Positions 30,244-37,827 are shown, counted from the first letter of the stretch. The stretch: DNA of 40,852 bases from Actinomycetes bacterium (GCA_025464025.1 JAODBP010000045.1:1-40852), one strand, 5' to 3'. Translations and numbers: made by a program. Notes: generated from the letters alone by a model not told the origin.

Positions 30244-30261
30244 AAGCTAACGTCGCGTCAG
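30244..30261. promoter_or_regulatory. Divergent promoter with imperfect palindrome (CTAACGT-C-GCGTCAG)
   Basis: Minus-strand TAGCTT (30244-30249) serves the EthD-like gene. Plus-strand TAACGT (30248-30253) could serve the SDR. An imperfect inverted repeat with 5 of 7 pairs (30247-30261) overlaps both. Confidence 0.35.
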
Positions 30262-30287
30262 ATTCGAGGACGGACGAAGGGGAAGCA

Positions 30288-31199
30288 GTGGGGTATCTGG
30301 ACGGCAAGGTCGTCGCCATCACCGGCGCGGGACGGGGCATCGGCCGGGCGGTCGCCCTCGATGCAGCTCGGGCCGGGGCGAAGGTCATCGTCGCCGACTA
30401 CGGCGTGGGGATGGCCGGCGAGGAGCCCTCGAGCGAGGTCGCCGACGCGGTCGTCAAGGAGATCGAGCAGATCGGCAGCGAGGCCATCGCCGTCGCCGGC
30501 GACGTGTCCGACACCGAGGTCGGCCAGAAGATCGTCGACACCGCGGTCGAGGCCTGGGGCCAGATCGACGGCGTGGTCTGCGTGGCCGGCATCCTGCGCG
30601 AGCGCATGCTGTTCAACATGTCGCCCGAGGAGTGGGACGACGTGATCCGCGTCCACATGCGCGGCACCTTCTCGGTCTACCGGCCGGCCTCGGCCGTCAT
30701 GCGCAAGCAGGGCTCGGGCACGCTGATCGGGTTCACCTCCGGCGTCTACGCCCTCGGCTCGGTGGCCCAGGCCAACTACGCCGCGGCCAAGGCCGGCATC
30801 GTCACCCTCACTCGCTCGGCCGCCCTCGGCCTGAACAAGTACGGCGTGACCGCGAACGTGATCGCCCCGGTGGCCCGCACCCGCATGTCGGAGAACGTGC
30901 CCCAGGACCTGGCCGAGATGGGCGATGCCGAGGACGTGGCGCCGATGGTCGTCTACCTCCTGTCCGACCAGGCCCGGCACATCACCGGTCAGGTGTACAC
31001 GGTGGTCGGCGGCAAGATCGCCGTCTGGTCGCAGCCCCAGGAGACCCGGGCGATGTTCAAGGACGGCCGCTGGACGCCCGAGGAGATCGAGTCGCTCCTC
31101 GACGCCAACGTCGGCCAGGAGGAGATGCCGCTCCTCAAGAAGCTCAAGGAGTACGAGGCTGCTGCCGCGGCCAAGAAGGCCGCGCAGGCTCAGGAGTGA
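30288..31199 (+). CDS. SDR, multifunctional-enzyme / 17-beta-HSD4-like
   Basis: A 303-aa SDR with TGAGRGIG, the acidic-loop insert (YGVGMAGEEPSSEVADAVV) typical of MFE-2/HSD17B4-type dehydrogenases, and YAAAK. The C-terminal extension reads VWSQPQETRAMFKDG and WTPEEIESLL. Length and layout match mycobacterial steroid-cluster SDRs of the Rv3502c/Rv3548c type, which act on 3-hydroxyacyl-CoA or steroid-ring intermediates. GTG 30288 follows AAGGGGAA. The Ala/Lys-rich tail is unusual. It lies directly upstream of the FadE30-like and IpdF-like genes, with which it probably forms an operon. Confidence 0.88.
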   Translation: MGYLDGKVVAITGAGRGIGRAVALDAARAGAKVIVADYGVGMAGEEPSSEVADAVVKEIEQIGSEAIAVAGDVSDTEVGQKIVDTAVEAWGQIDGVVCVAGILRERMLFNMSPEEWDDVIRVHMRGTFSVYRPASAVMRKQGSGTLIGFTSGVYALGSVAQANYAAAKAGIVTLTRSAALGLNKYGVTANVIAPVARTRMSENVPQDLAEMGDAEDVAPMVVYLLSDQARHITGQVYTVVGGKIAVWSQPQETRAMFKDGRWTPEEIESLLDANVGQEEMPLLKKLKEYEAAAAAKKAAQAQE

Positions 31200-31221
31200 G
31201 CTTGCGAACGACCCATGAGCA
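31198..31221 (+). repeat. 24-bp leader repeat, copy 2
   Basis: GAGCTTGCGAACGACCCATGAGCA-type sequence, with 22 of 24 bases matching 9313-9336. It begins on the last base pairs of the SDR stop codon region and lies 51 bp before the FadE30-like start. Confidence 0.5.
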
Positions 31222-31271
31222 CAGTGGAACCTGCGTGCGACCCACCGACTCGAGCGGACGCCAGAGCTGAT

Positions 31272-32456
31272 ATGGAACTGGCCTTCAGTGCCGAGGACGA
31301 GGCCTTCCGGACCGAGGTCCGGGAGTGGCTCGCGGCCAACCTCACCGGGAAGTTCAAGGAGGCCGGCCACATCGGCGGCTCGGGCCGTGAGCACGAGGGC
31401 CACGAGATCCGCCACGAGTGGGAGCAGGTCCTCGGCGCCAACGGCTGGACGTGCCTCGGGTGGCCCAAGCAGTTCGGTGGCCGCGGCGCCACGCTGAACC
31501 AGCAGGTCATCTTCAACGAGGAGTACGTCAAGGCCGACGCCCCGGCGCGGGTCGGCCACATCGGCGAGGGCCTCATCGGCCCGACGCTCATCGCCTACGG
31601 CACCCCCGAGCAGCAGGCGCGCTTCCTGCCGAAGATCGTGAGCGGCGAGGAGCTGTGGTGCCAGGGGTACTCGGAGCCGAACGCCGGCTCCGACCTGGCC
31701 AACGTCCAGACCAAGGCCGTGCTCGACGGCGACAGGTGGATCGTGAACGGCCAGAAGGTCTGGACCTCGCTGGCCATGCAGGCCGACTGGGTCTTCCTGG
31801 TCGTGCGCACCGACCCCGACCCGTCGAAGAAGCACGCCGGCCTGTCGTTCCTGCTGGCGCCCATGGCCCAGCCCGGCGTCGAGATCCGCCCGATCATCCA
31901 GGCGACGGGCACCTCGGAGTTCAACGAGGTGTTCTTCTCCGACGCCGAGACCGACGCGTCGAACATCCTCGGCGCACCCGGTCAGGGCTGGGAGGTCGCC
32001 AACGCGCTGCTCGGCTTCGAGCGCGGTGTGGCGACCCTGGCCCAGCAGATCCAGTTCGAGCGGGAGTACGCCAACGTCCTGCGCATGGCCCAGGGCAACG
32101 GCCGCTCGGCCGACCCCGTCGTGCGCGACCGGCTCGCCGGCTCGTGGATCGGCCTGAAGCTGCTGCGCTTCAACGCGCTGCGGATGCTCACCAACATGGG
32201 CGACGGCGCCCCCGGGCCGGAAGCCTCGATCTCGAAGCTGGCCTGGGCGAACTGGCACCGGGCGCTCGGCGAGCTGGCCATCGACGTCCAGGGCGTCGGC
32301 GGCCTCCTGGCCGAGGGTGCGCCCTACGAGCTCACCGGGGAGCAGGCGCTGTTCCTGTTCACCCGCTCGGACACGATCTACGGCGGGTCCAACGAGATCC
32401 AGAAGAACATCATCGGCGAGCGGGCCCTCGGCCTGCCCCGAGAGCCCAAGAAGTAA
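31272..32456 (+). CDS. fadE30: Acyl-CoA dehydrogenase, FadE30-like
   Basis: A 394-aa flavin acyl-CoA dehydrogenase. WCQGYSEPNAGSDLA and KVWTSLA bind FAD. The MCAD-position catalytic Glu is Gly here (IYGGSNEIQ), so the base is probably E250 in GFERG, as in isovaleryl-CoA dehydrogenase. The sequence closely recalls mycobacterial FadE30, which dehydrogenates the CoA ester of the cholesterol C/D-ring propionate (HIP), and the adjacent IpdF-like gene repeats the fadE30-ipdF pairing. ATG 31272 is preferred: the 19 upstream codons back to ATG 31215 have only about half G/C at third positions, unlike real genes here. Confidence 0.82.
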   Translation: MELAFSAEDEAFRTEVREWLAANLTGKFKEAGHIGGSGREHEGHEIRHEWEQVLGANGWTCLGWPKQFGGRGATLNQQVIFNEEYVKADAPARVGHIGEGLIGPTLIAYGTPEQQARFLPKIVSGEELWCQGYSEPNAGSDLANVQTKAVLDGDRWIVNGQKVWTSLAMQADWVFLVVRTDPDPSKKHAGLSFLLAPMAQPGVEIRPIIQATGTSEFNEVFFSDAETDASNILGAPGQGWEVANALLGFERGVATLAQQIQFEREYANVLRMAQGNGRSADPVVRDRLAGSWIGLKLLRFNALRMLTNMGDGAPGPEASISKLAWANWHRALGELAIDVQGVGGLLAEGAPYELTGEQALFLFTRSDTIYGGSNEIQKNIIGERALGLPREPKK

Positions 32457-32467
32457 CGAGGAGACGC

Positions 32468-33232
32468 ATGCCCGACGTGCCGCCCTACCCGCAGGGACGC
32501 AACCTGCTCGACGGCAAGGTCGTGCTGATCACGGCCTCGGCCGGCACCGGCATCGGCTTCGCCACGGCCAAGCGGTGCCAGGAGGAGGGGGCGATCGTCG
32601 TCCTCTCCGACCGCCACGAGAAGCGCCTGGCCGAGTCGGCCGCCGAGCTGGGCGGGGTGCTCGCCGTGCCGTGCGACGTCACCAACGAGGACCAGGTCCA
32701 GGCCCTGTTCGCCGCCACCATGGCCCGCCACGGTCGGCTCGACGTGCTGGTCAACAACGCCGGGCTCGGCGGCACCGCCGAGGTGGCCGAGATGACCGAC
32801 GAGCAGTGGTCATCCGTGCTCGACGTGACGCTCACCGGGACGTTCCGCGCCACCCGCGCCGCGTTCAAGCACATGTACGCCCAGGGCTTCGGCGCCATCG
32901 TGAACAACGCGTCCGTCATCGGCTGGCGGGCTCAGGAGGGGCAGGCCCACTACGCCGCGGCCAAGGCCGGCGTGATGGCACTCACCCGGTGCTCGGCGCT
33001 CGAGGCCGCCCACCACGGCGTGCGGGTCAACGCGGTGTCGCCGTCGCTGGCCATGCACCCGTTCCTGGCCAAGGTCACCACCGAGGAGCTGCTCACCGAG
33101 CTGACCAAGGTCGAGGCCTTCGGCCGGGCCGCCGAGCCGTGGGAGATCGCCAACGTCATCGTGTTCCTGGCCTCCGACCTGGCCAGCTACATGACCGGCG
33201 AAGTCCTCAGCGTCTCCTCCCAGCACCCGTAG
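32468..33232 (+). CDS. ipdF: SDR, IpdF-like (steroid C/D-ring catabolism)
   Basis: A 254-aa SDR with the uncommon glycine loop TASAGTGIG, NNAG, NNASVIGWRAQ, YAAAK followed by AGVMALTRCSALEAA, and the tail TGEVLSVSSQHP. These match my recollection of mycobacterial IpdF (Rv3559c), which oxidises a 5-hydroxy indane-propionyl-CoA intermediate. GAGGAG lies before ATG 32468, 11 bp after the FadE30-like stop. Together they suggest degradation of HIP-type intermediates. IpdA, IpdB and IpdC are not in the window. Confidence 0.78.
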   Translation: MPDVPPYPQGRNLLDGKVVLITASAGTGIGFATAKRCQEEGAIVVLSDRHEKRLAESAAELGGVLAVPCDVTNEDQVQALFAATMARHGRLDVLVNNAGLGGTAEVAEMTDEQWSSVLDVTLTGTFRATRAAFKHMYAQGFGAIVNNASVIGWRAQEGQAHYAAAKAGVMALTRCSALEAAHHGVRVNAVSPSLAMHPFLAKVTTEELLTELTKVEAFGRAAEPWEIANVIVFLASDLASYMTGEVLSVSSQHP

Positions 33233-33690
33233 TGGAGGTCCGGCGGGCCGGGCCGGGCGACGAAGAGGCCGTCCGCTCGGTGCGCATCGCCGCGCTCACC
33301 GACGCGCCCGCCCAGTTCGGCTCGACGTTGGAACGGGAGCTGGCGCGCGACGCCGAGGGGTGGACCGACTTCGTGACCCGGGGCGCTCTGTTCCTGCTGG
33401 AGCGGGATGGCGACTCGGTTGGCATCGCTGGCGGGCTACCGGAGGACGGGGACGTCGAGCTCGTCTCGATGTGGGTCGGGCCCGACGTCAGGGGGAGCGG
33501 GGGCAGCGACGCCCTCGTGCAGGCCGTGATCGGCTGGGCCGGCGACCGCGACGTCGTGCTCTACGCCATCGACGGCAACGACCCGGCCCGCCACCTCTAC
33601 GAGCGCAACGGCTTCGTCGCCACTGGCGAGACCTGGACCCGCAACCGCGACGGCGCCACCGGCTTCACCATGCGCCGCCCGGCGGGCTGA
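33232..33690 (+). CDS. GNAT-family N-acetyltransferase
   Basis: A 152-aa acetyl-CoA-dependent transferase. Motif A is VSMWVGPDVRGSGGSDALVQ, and motif B is near VVLYAIDGNDPARHLYERNGF. GTG 33232 shares its first base with the IpdF stop (TAGTG), so it is co-translated with ipdF. It is of the stand-alone type that acetylates amines on small molecules or proteins; the substrate is unknown. Repeat copy C begins 30 bp after its stop. Confidence 0.85.
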   Translation: MEVRRAGPGDEEAVRSVRIAALTDAPAQFGSTLERELARDAEGWTDFVTRGALFLLERDGDSVGIAGGLPEDGDVELVSMWVGPDVRGSGGSDALVQAVIGWAGDRDVVLYAIDGNDPARHLYERNGFVATGETWTRNRDGATGFTMRRPAG

Positions 33691-33720
33691 CTCGAACCGG
33701 CGGTGTCGCCCGACGTCGTA

Positions 33721-33915
33721 GGGGCGCCTGCGGCGCGCACCGAGATGGCTTCGCGTGCGGCGGCTGAAGGCCGCGAGATCGAGCCTCCGGCCGACTGACC
33801 AGGCCCCGCCCCGGCGGACGCCGCAGACCGGCGCGACCGGATCCACGTCGTTCCGCGTCGCCGTCCGCTTCGGGGCGGGACCAGGCCAGTCGCCCTCCCG
33901 GCGCTGTTCCCTCTG
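33721..33915. repeat. Intergenic repeat family, copy C (long form)
   Basis: It occupies most of the 234-bp gap between the convergent GNAT and Nfu-like genes; no gene is seen there. It has the left module GGGGCGCCTGCGGCGCGCAC, a central inverted repeat (33792-33813 and 33871-33892, 22 bp with 3 mismatches, 57-nt loop), and the right module CTCCCGGCGCTGTTCCCTCT. The loop length equals that of copy B, but the loop sequence differs. Confidence 0.85.
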
Positions 33916-33924
33916 AGAACCCTG

Positions 33925-34182
33925 CTACAGCAGCTCGGCGGCGGCGGCCTGGACGGCGGTGGTGATGGCGTCCCAGTCGGCGCCCGGGGTGCGGGTGACC
34001 GTGACGAAGTCGTTCATGGCGAACACCGAGGCCACGCCGTCGAGGGCGAAGACGGCGGCGATGAACGGGTTGCCGGCGGCGGCGTCGGCGTCGGTGGCGT
34101 TGACCATCTCCGGGAACGTCGCGTCGACCGTGAACTTCAACGCATCGGGGTTCGGCGTGGGGGAGGGGACGGCGGTGGCCAT
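33925..34182 (-). CDS. Nfu N-terminal-domain protein
   Basis: An 85-aa protein matching the Nfu_N domain: TPNPDALKFTVD at the start, GNPFIAAVFALDGVASVF in the middle, then NDFVTVTRTPGADWD. In full Nfu iron-sulfur carriers this domain precedes a CxxC NifU domain; here the CxxC half is absent. TAGGGT lies 6 nt before the ATG at 34182 and overlaps the stop of the upstream acyl-CoA ligase. It may assist Fe-S transfer without binding a cluster itself. Confidence 0.82.
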   Translation of the reverse strand: MATAVPSPTPNPDALKFTVDATFPEMVNATDADAAAGNPFIAAVFALDGVASVFAMNDFVTVTRTPGADWDAITTAVQAAAAELL

Positions 34183-34188
34183 CCCCCG

Positions 34189-34194
34189 ACCCTA
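34189..34194 (-). promoter_or_regulatory. -10 element (TAGGGT) of the Nfu-like gene
   Basis: Minus-strand TAGGGT, 6 nt before ATG 34182. Its TAG is also the stop codon of the ligase gene. Confidence 0.45.
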
Positions 34195-35664
34195 GGAGAA
34201 CTGCTTGCGCAGCTCGGCCTTGAGCACCTTGCCGAGGGTGACGCCGCGGGGCATGGCGTCGACCAGCTCGAGCCGCTCGGGCAGCTTCTGCTTCATGATC
34301 CCGGCCGCCGAAAGGTGCTCGACCAGCGTGGGCAGGTCGATCGTGCGGCCCGGCTCGGGCTCGACGACGGCGCAGACCAGCTCGCCCCGCTCCTCGTCGG
34401 GCACGCCGATCACGGCGATGTCCTTGATGGCCGGGTGGGTGGCGGCCAGGTTCTCGAGCTCGGCGGCCGAGATGTTCTCGCCCTTGCGGATGATGATGTC
34501 CTTGATCCGACCGGTCACGACCAGGCGCCCGTCGTGCAGCTCGCCGATGTCGCCGGTGTGGAACCACCCGTCGTCGGTGCGGGCCACGGCATCGAGCGCA
34601 GGATCGGTGTAGCCCGGGCTGACGACCTTGCCCCGCACCTGGATCTCGCCGTCCTCCGCGATGCGGATCTCGAGCCCCCGCACCGGTGGACCGGCCGTGG
34701 TGGCGAGGAGGTCGTCGGGATCGCCCCAGCGGCCCATCATGCACATGGGCACCTCGGTCATGGCGTAGCCGTGGAGGGTGGGCACGCCGATCTCGGCCCG
34801 CACGGCGTGGAAGATCGCCGGCGGCATGGCCGCGCCGCCGCCCGAGAGGCACCGCAGCGTGGGCAGGATCGGCTCGCCCGGCTGCTCCCGCTGCACGGCG
34901 AGGAGGGCCTGGTAGAACGCGGTCGAGCCGCCGGCCATCGTCACGCCGTGCCGGCGGTAGACGTCGACCGCGGCCTTCGGGTCGAACCGCTCGAGCAGCA
35001 CCGACGGGAAGCCGACGACGAGCATGGCGAGCACGTAGTCGGGCCCGGCGATGTGGGCGAACGGGAAGGCGATCGAGCCGATGTCGTCGGCCGTCATGCC
35101 CAGCGCGTCGGCCATGGCCTCACCGCCGGCGACCAATGTGCCGTCGGTGTGGCGCACGCCCTTGGGGTCGGCCGTGGTGCCCGACGTGTAGTACGTGAAG
35201 CGCTCGCCGTCCTCCGTCGGTGCCGGCGGCAGCGACGACGGGTCGGCCTGAAGCGGCGTGGAGAACACGTCGAGCGTGGGGACGTCGCCGGCCAGGGCGG
35301 TGAAGTCGACCCCGCCGTAGGTGCCGGGGACGAGCACGACGTCGGCCGCCGTCTCCCGCAGGATGAACTGCACCTCGCGCTCCCGGTAGAAGAGCAGCAT
35401 CGGCACCTGGCGCACGCCGAGGCGGGCCAGCGCGGCCCAGATGACCACGGCCTCGCTCGTCGTCGGCAGCTGCCAGGCGACCGTGCCGCCGGGGCGCACG
35501 CCGTGCTCGACGAGGCCGGCCGCAACCCGCTCCGCGTACCTCCGGAAGTCGCCGAACGTGACGGGCCCCCGCTCGTCGTCCAGCAGCATCGGGCGGTCCG
35601 GCGTCAGCTCGGCCCGCCGCTCGACGAGCTCCCACACGGTCCGGCTGCCGTACAGATCGGTCAC
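34192..35664 (-). CDS. Acyl-CoA synthetase / AMP-dependent ligase
   Basis: A 490-aa ANL-superfamily ligase that adenylates a carboxylic acid and joins it to CoA. Visible motifs are the P-loop YTSGTTADPKGVRHT, GYAMTEVP, the hinge and adenylate region WFHTGDIGELHDGRLVVTGR and KDIIIRKGENI, and GVTLGKVLKAELRK with the catalytic Lys. It is somewhat shorter than typical FadD proteins. GTG 35664 is leaderless behind TAGGTT. Given the FadE30/IpdF-like genes nearby it might activate a steroid-derived acid, but I cannot assign it to FadD3. Confidence 0.9.
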   Translation of the reverse strand: MTDLYGSRTVWELVERRAELTPDRPMLLDDERGPVTFGDFRRYAERVAAGLVEHGVRPGGTVAWQLPTTSEAVVIWAALARLGVRQVPMLLFYREREVQFILRETAADVVLVPGTYGGVDFTALAGDVPTLDVFSTPLQADPSSLPPAPTEDGERFTYYTSGTTADPKGVRHTDGTLVAGGEAMADALGMTADDIGSIAFPFAHIAGPDYVLAMLVVGFPSVLLERFDPKAAVDVYRRHGVTMAGGSTAFYQALLAVQREQPGEPILPTLRCLSGGGAAMPPAIFHAVRAEIGVPTLHGYAMTEVPMCMMGRWGDPDDLLATTAGPPVRGLEIRIAEDGEIQVRGKVVSPGYTDPALDAVARTDDGWFHTGDIGELHDGRLVVTGRIKDIIIRKGENISAAELENLAATHPAIKDIAVIGVPDEERGELVCAVVEPEPGRTIDLPTLVEHLSAAGIMKQKLPERLELVDAMPRGVTLGKVLKAELRKQFS

Positions 35665-35670
35665 GTCGGG

Positions 35671-35690
35671 AACCTAGCGACTGCTACAAC
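35671..35690. promoter_or_regulatory. Divergent leaderless promoters
   Basis: Minus-strand TAGGTT (35671-35676) is 6 nt before GTG 35664. Plus-strand TACAAC (35685-35690) is 7 nt before GTG 35698. The two starts are 33 bp apart. Confidence 0.45.
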
Positions 35691-35697
35691 CGGCAGC

Positions 35698-36795
35698 GTG
35701 ACCGCCCTCGCCGGACTCCGGGTGATCGACCTGGCCAACCTGCTCGCCGCCCCCCAGGTGTCGGCCATCCTCGCCGACCTCGGTGCCGACGTGGTCAAGG
35801 TCGAGCCGCCGGCCGGCGACCCGCTGGCCAACCTCGGCGTGCGGCGGGGTGCCAGCACGGCGCCCTACCTCCTGGCCAACCGGGGCAAGCGGCTCGTCCG
35901 GCTCGACCCCGAGACCCAGCAGGCCGACCTCCACCGCCTGCTCGACGCCGCCCACCTGATCGTGGCCAACCAGCCGCTGTCGATCCTCCGTCGCTGGGGC
36001 GCCGACCCCGAGTCGGTGCTGGCCCGCAACCCGAAGGCGGTGGTCCTCACCGTCACCTGCTACGGCACCGACGGCCCGTGGGGCGACAAGGTCGGCAACG
36101 GCTCGCTGGCCGAGGCCTTCGCCGGGCTCACCCAGATGACCGGCGAGGCCGACGGCCCGCCCCTGCTGCCCTCGGTCGCCCTGGGCGACTCGCTGGTGGG
36201 CATGGCCGGCGCCCTCGCCGCCCTGGCCGCGTGCTGGTCGGGTGTCGGCCAGCACGTCGACGTGACCCAGTACGAGCCGGTGCTCGCCCTCCTCGGTCCG
36301 CTCGTGGCGGCGTGGGAGCCGGGCACGCCGCCGCCGTCGCGCACCGGGAGCCGGGTGCCGGGCGGGGTGCCCCGCAACGTCTACGCCGGCGCCGACGGTC
36401 GCCACCTCGTGCTGTCGGCCACCACCGACGCCCAGGTCGGCCGGCTGCTCGAGGTGCTCGACCTCACCGACCGGATGGACGACTTCGGCCGCTCCGAGGC
36501 CCGCCTGGCCCGGGCCGACGAGCTCGACGGCATCGTGGCCGACTGGATCGCCCGGCGACCCCGGGACGAGGCCGTGGCCGCCCTCGAAGGCGCTCGGCTG
36601 CCGGTCGTGGCCGTGCAGGACCTGGCCGAGATCGCCGTCCACCCCCAGGTCGTCGCACGCGGCTCGCTGGCCGAGGTCGACGGGGTGCTCCTGCCCAACC
36701 CGGTCGCCGGCCTCCGGGGCACGCCGGCCGTGCTCCGCCCGGCGCCCACCGCGCCCACCCCCGTCGACGACGTGCTCGCCGGCTGGGTCAGCTGA
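35698..36795 (+). CDS. Type III (CaiB/BaiF) CoA-transferase
   Basis: A 365-aa family III CoA-transferase that moves CoA between acids. It opens LAGLRVIDLANLLAAPQVSA, with ILADLGADVVKVEPPAGDPL and RNVYAGADGRHLVLSATTD further on. The position of the usual catalytic Asp is near GDSLVGMAGALAAL (residue about 163). GTG 35698 is leaderless. The last 8 bp overlap the convergent MarR gene. It is divergent from the acyl-CoA ligase, so the pair could activate the same acid by two routes (inference). Confidence 0.9.
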   Translation: MTALAGLRVIDLANLLAAPQVSAILADLGADVVKVEPPAGDPLANLGVRRGASTAPYLLANRGKRLVRLDPETQQADLHRLLDAAHLIVANQPLSILRRWGADPESVLARNPKAVVLTVTCYGTDGPWGDKVGNGSLAEAFAGLTQMTGEADGPPLLPSVALGDSLVGMAGALAALAACWSGVGQHVDVTQYEPVLALLGPLVAAWEPGTPPPSRTGSRVPGGVPRNVYAGADGRHLVLSATTDAQVGRLLEVLDLTDRMDDFGRSEARLARADELDGIVADWIARRPRDEAVAALEGARLPVVAVQDLAEIAVHPQVVARGSLAEVDGVLLPNPVAGLRGTPAVLRPAPTAPTPVDDVLAGWVS

Positions 36796-37264
36796 AGTGC
36801 TCGGTCAGCCCGTCGTCGAGCCGGCGCAGGAGCGAGATCAGCTTGTGGCGATCGCCGTCGCTCCACTCGGCGAGCATCCCGCCGAGCGCCTCGTGCCAGG
36901 CGTCGTAGACCTTGCCGATCACCGCCTCGCCCTGGGGCGTGAGCCGCACCACCACGGCTCGGCCGTCGGCCGGGTCGGACTCCCGGGCCACGAGGCCGAG
37001 CGTGGTCAGCTCGGTGATCTGCCGGCTGGTGGTCGAGCGCTCGCTGTCCATCACCTCGGCCACGTCGGTGATGCGCACCGGCTGGAGGTCGCGGATGCGG
37101 GCCAGCGTGCCGAACAGGTGGGGCCGCACGTCGATGCCGGCCCGCGCCCCCATCTCGCCGTAGAGGCGGGGGGAGTGGGTCTGGCGGGCGATCGACGTGA
37201 GCAGCTCGCTCAGCTCGGGCAGCACGCCCCATGGTTGCACGGGGGAAGTAGTTGCACCGTTCAC
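36788..37264 (-). CDS. MarR-family transcriptional regulator
   Basis: A 158-aa winged-helix protein. The recognition region is ITDVAEVMDSERSTTSRQIT and the wing is ESDPADGRAVVVRLTPQGEA. GTG 37264 is the longest start; GTG 37240 and GTG 37225 are in frame and may be used. It is divergent from the UGSC operon, with two GTTGCAC direct repeats between or within the 5' ends, so it probably controls that operon and itself. The ligand is unknown. Confidence 0.85.
   Translation of the reverse strand: MNGATTSPVQPWGVLPELSELLTSIARQTHSPRLYGEMGARAGIDVRPHLFGTLARIRDLQPVRITDVAEVMDSERSTTSRQITELTTLGLVARESDPADGRAVVVRLTPQGEAVIGKVYDAWHEALGGMLAEWSDGDRHKLISLLRRLDDGLTEHFS
37234..37257. promoter_or_regulatory. GTTGCAC direct repeats in the MarR/UGSC divergent region
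   Basis: GTTGCAC occurs at 37234-37240 and 37251-37257, spaced 17 bp start to start. The second copy contains the -35-like TTGCAC of the UGSC promoter, so a regulator bound here would touch the polymerase site. Confidence 0.35.
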
Positions 37265-37281
37265 ACATCTCGATCTAGCGT
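37252..37281 (+). promoter_or_regulatory. Promoter of the UGSC operon (TTGCAC-N18-TAGCGT)
   Basis: TTGCAC at 37252-37257, an 18-bp spacer, and TAGCGT at 37276-37281, 6 nt before GTG 37288. The best-formed promoter in the window; the transcript should be leaderless. Confidence 0.55.
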
Positions 37282-37287
37282 CCGGGT

Positions 37288-37827
37288 GTGACGATCACGA
37301 TCCGCGTCCCCACCGCACCACGACGGTCCGCCGAGGTGGCCCCCACCTTCACCGTCGACGGGCCCCTCGCCGGGCTCAAGGTCGGCCTCCGACACGAGGG
37401 CTCGTGGCGCTCGTGGATGTGGATCGTCGACGAGTGGACCGACCTCCTCCGGGCCGACGGGGCCGAGCCGATCGTGCTCGAGGCCGGTGGGCGGGTGGGC
37501 GACGAGGGCGTCGAGACCCGGGCCGCGGTGGCCGAGTGGGTCGAGGCGATCGACTGCGGGGTGTCGGGCCTCGGCACCTGCGGCTCGTGCACGTCGAACA
37601 GCGTCCACGACGCCGTCTCCCTCGAGCGGGCGAAGAAGCCGGCCGTCGTCGCCGTCTGCGAGGAGTTCGAGACCCACGGCCGGAACATGGCCCACTCGCT
37701 CGGCCACGGCGACCTGAAGCACCTCGTCCTCCCGTACCCGCTCGAGAACCGGCCGGAGAAGGAGATCCGCGAGATCGCCCACGAGTACTACCCGAAGTTC
37801 CTCGAGGTCCTCGGGGTGACGGCATGA
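37288..37827 (+). CDS. UGSC-family protein (cysteine form)
   Basis: A 179-aa protein with the diagnostic GTCGSCTSNSVHDAV segment, where Cys98-Gly-Ser-Cys101 corresponds to the UGSC motif that carries selenocysteine in some members. Here the first position is an ordinary Cys codon (TGC). The pair looks redox-active, and C90 lies nearby. The family's reaction is unknown. GTG 37288 is leaderless and the stop overlaps the next gene (ATGA). It is the first gene of a four-gene coupled operon. Confidence 0.8.
   Translation: MTITIRVPTAPRRSAEVAPTFTVDGPLAGLKVGLRHEGSWRSWMWIVDEWTDLLRADGAEPIVLEAGGRVGDEGVETRAAVAEWVEAIDCGVSGLGTCGSCTSNSVHDAVSLERAKKPAVVAVCEEFETHGRNMAHSLGHGDLKHLVLPYPLENRPEKEIREIAHEYYPKFLEVLGVTA

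Noticed and set aside
31215..31271. 19-codon N-terminal extension of the FadE30-like protein from ATG 31215
   Set aside because: Third-position GC is about half there against over 90 percent in the gene, and the ATG lies in the leader repeat.
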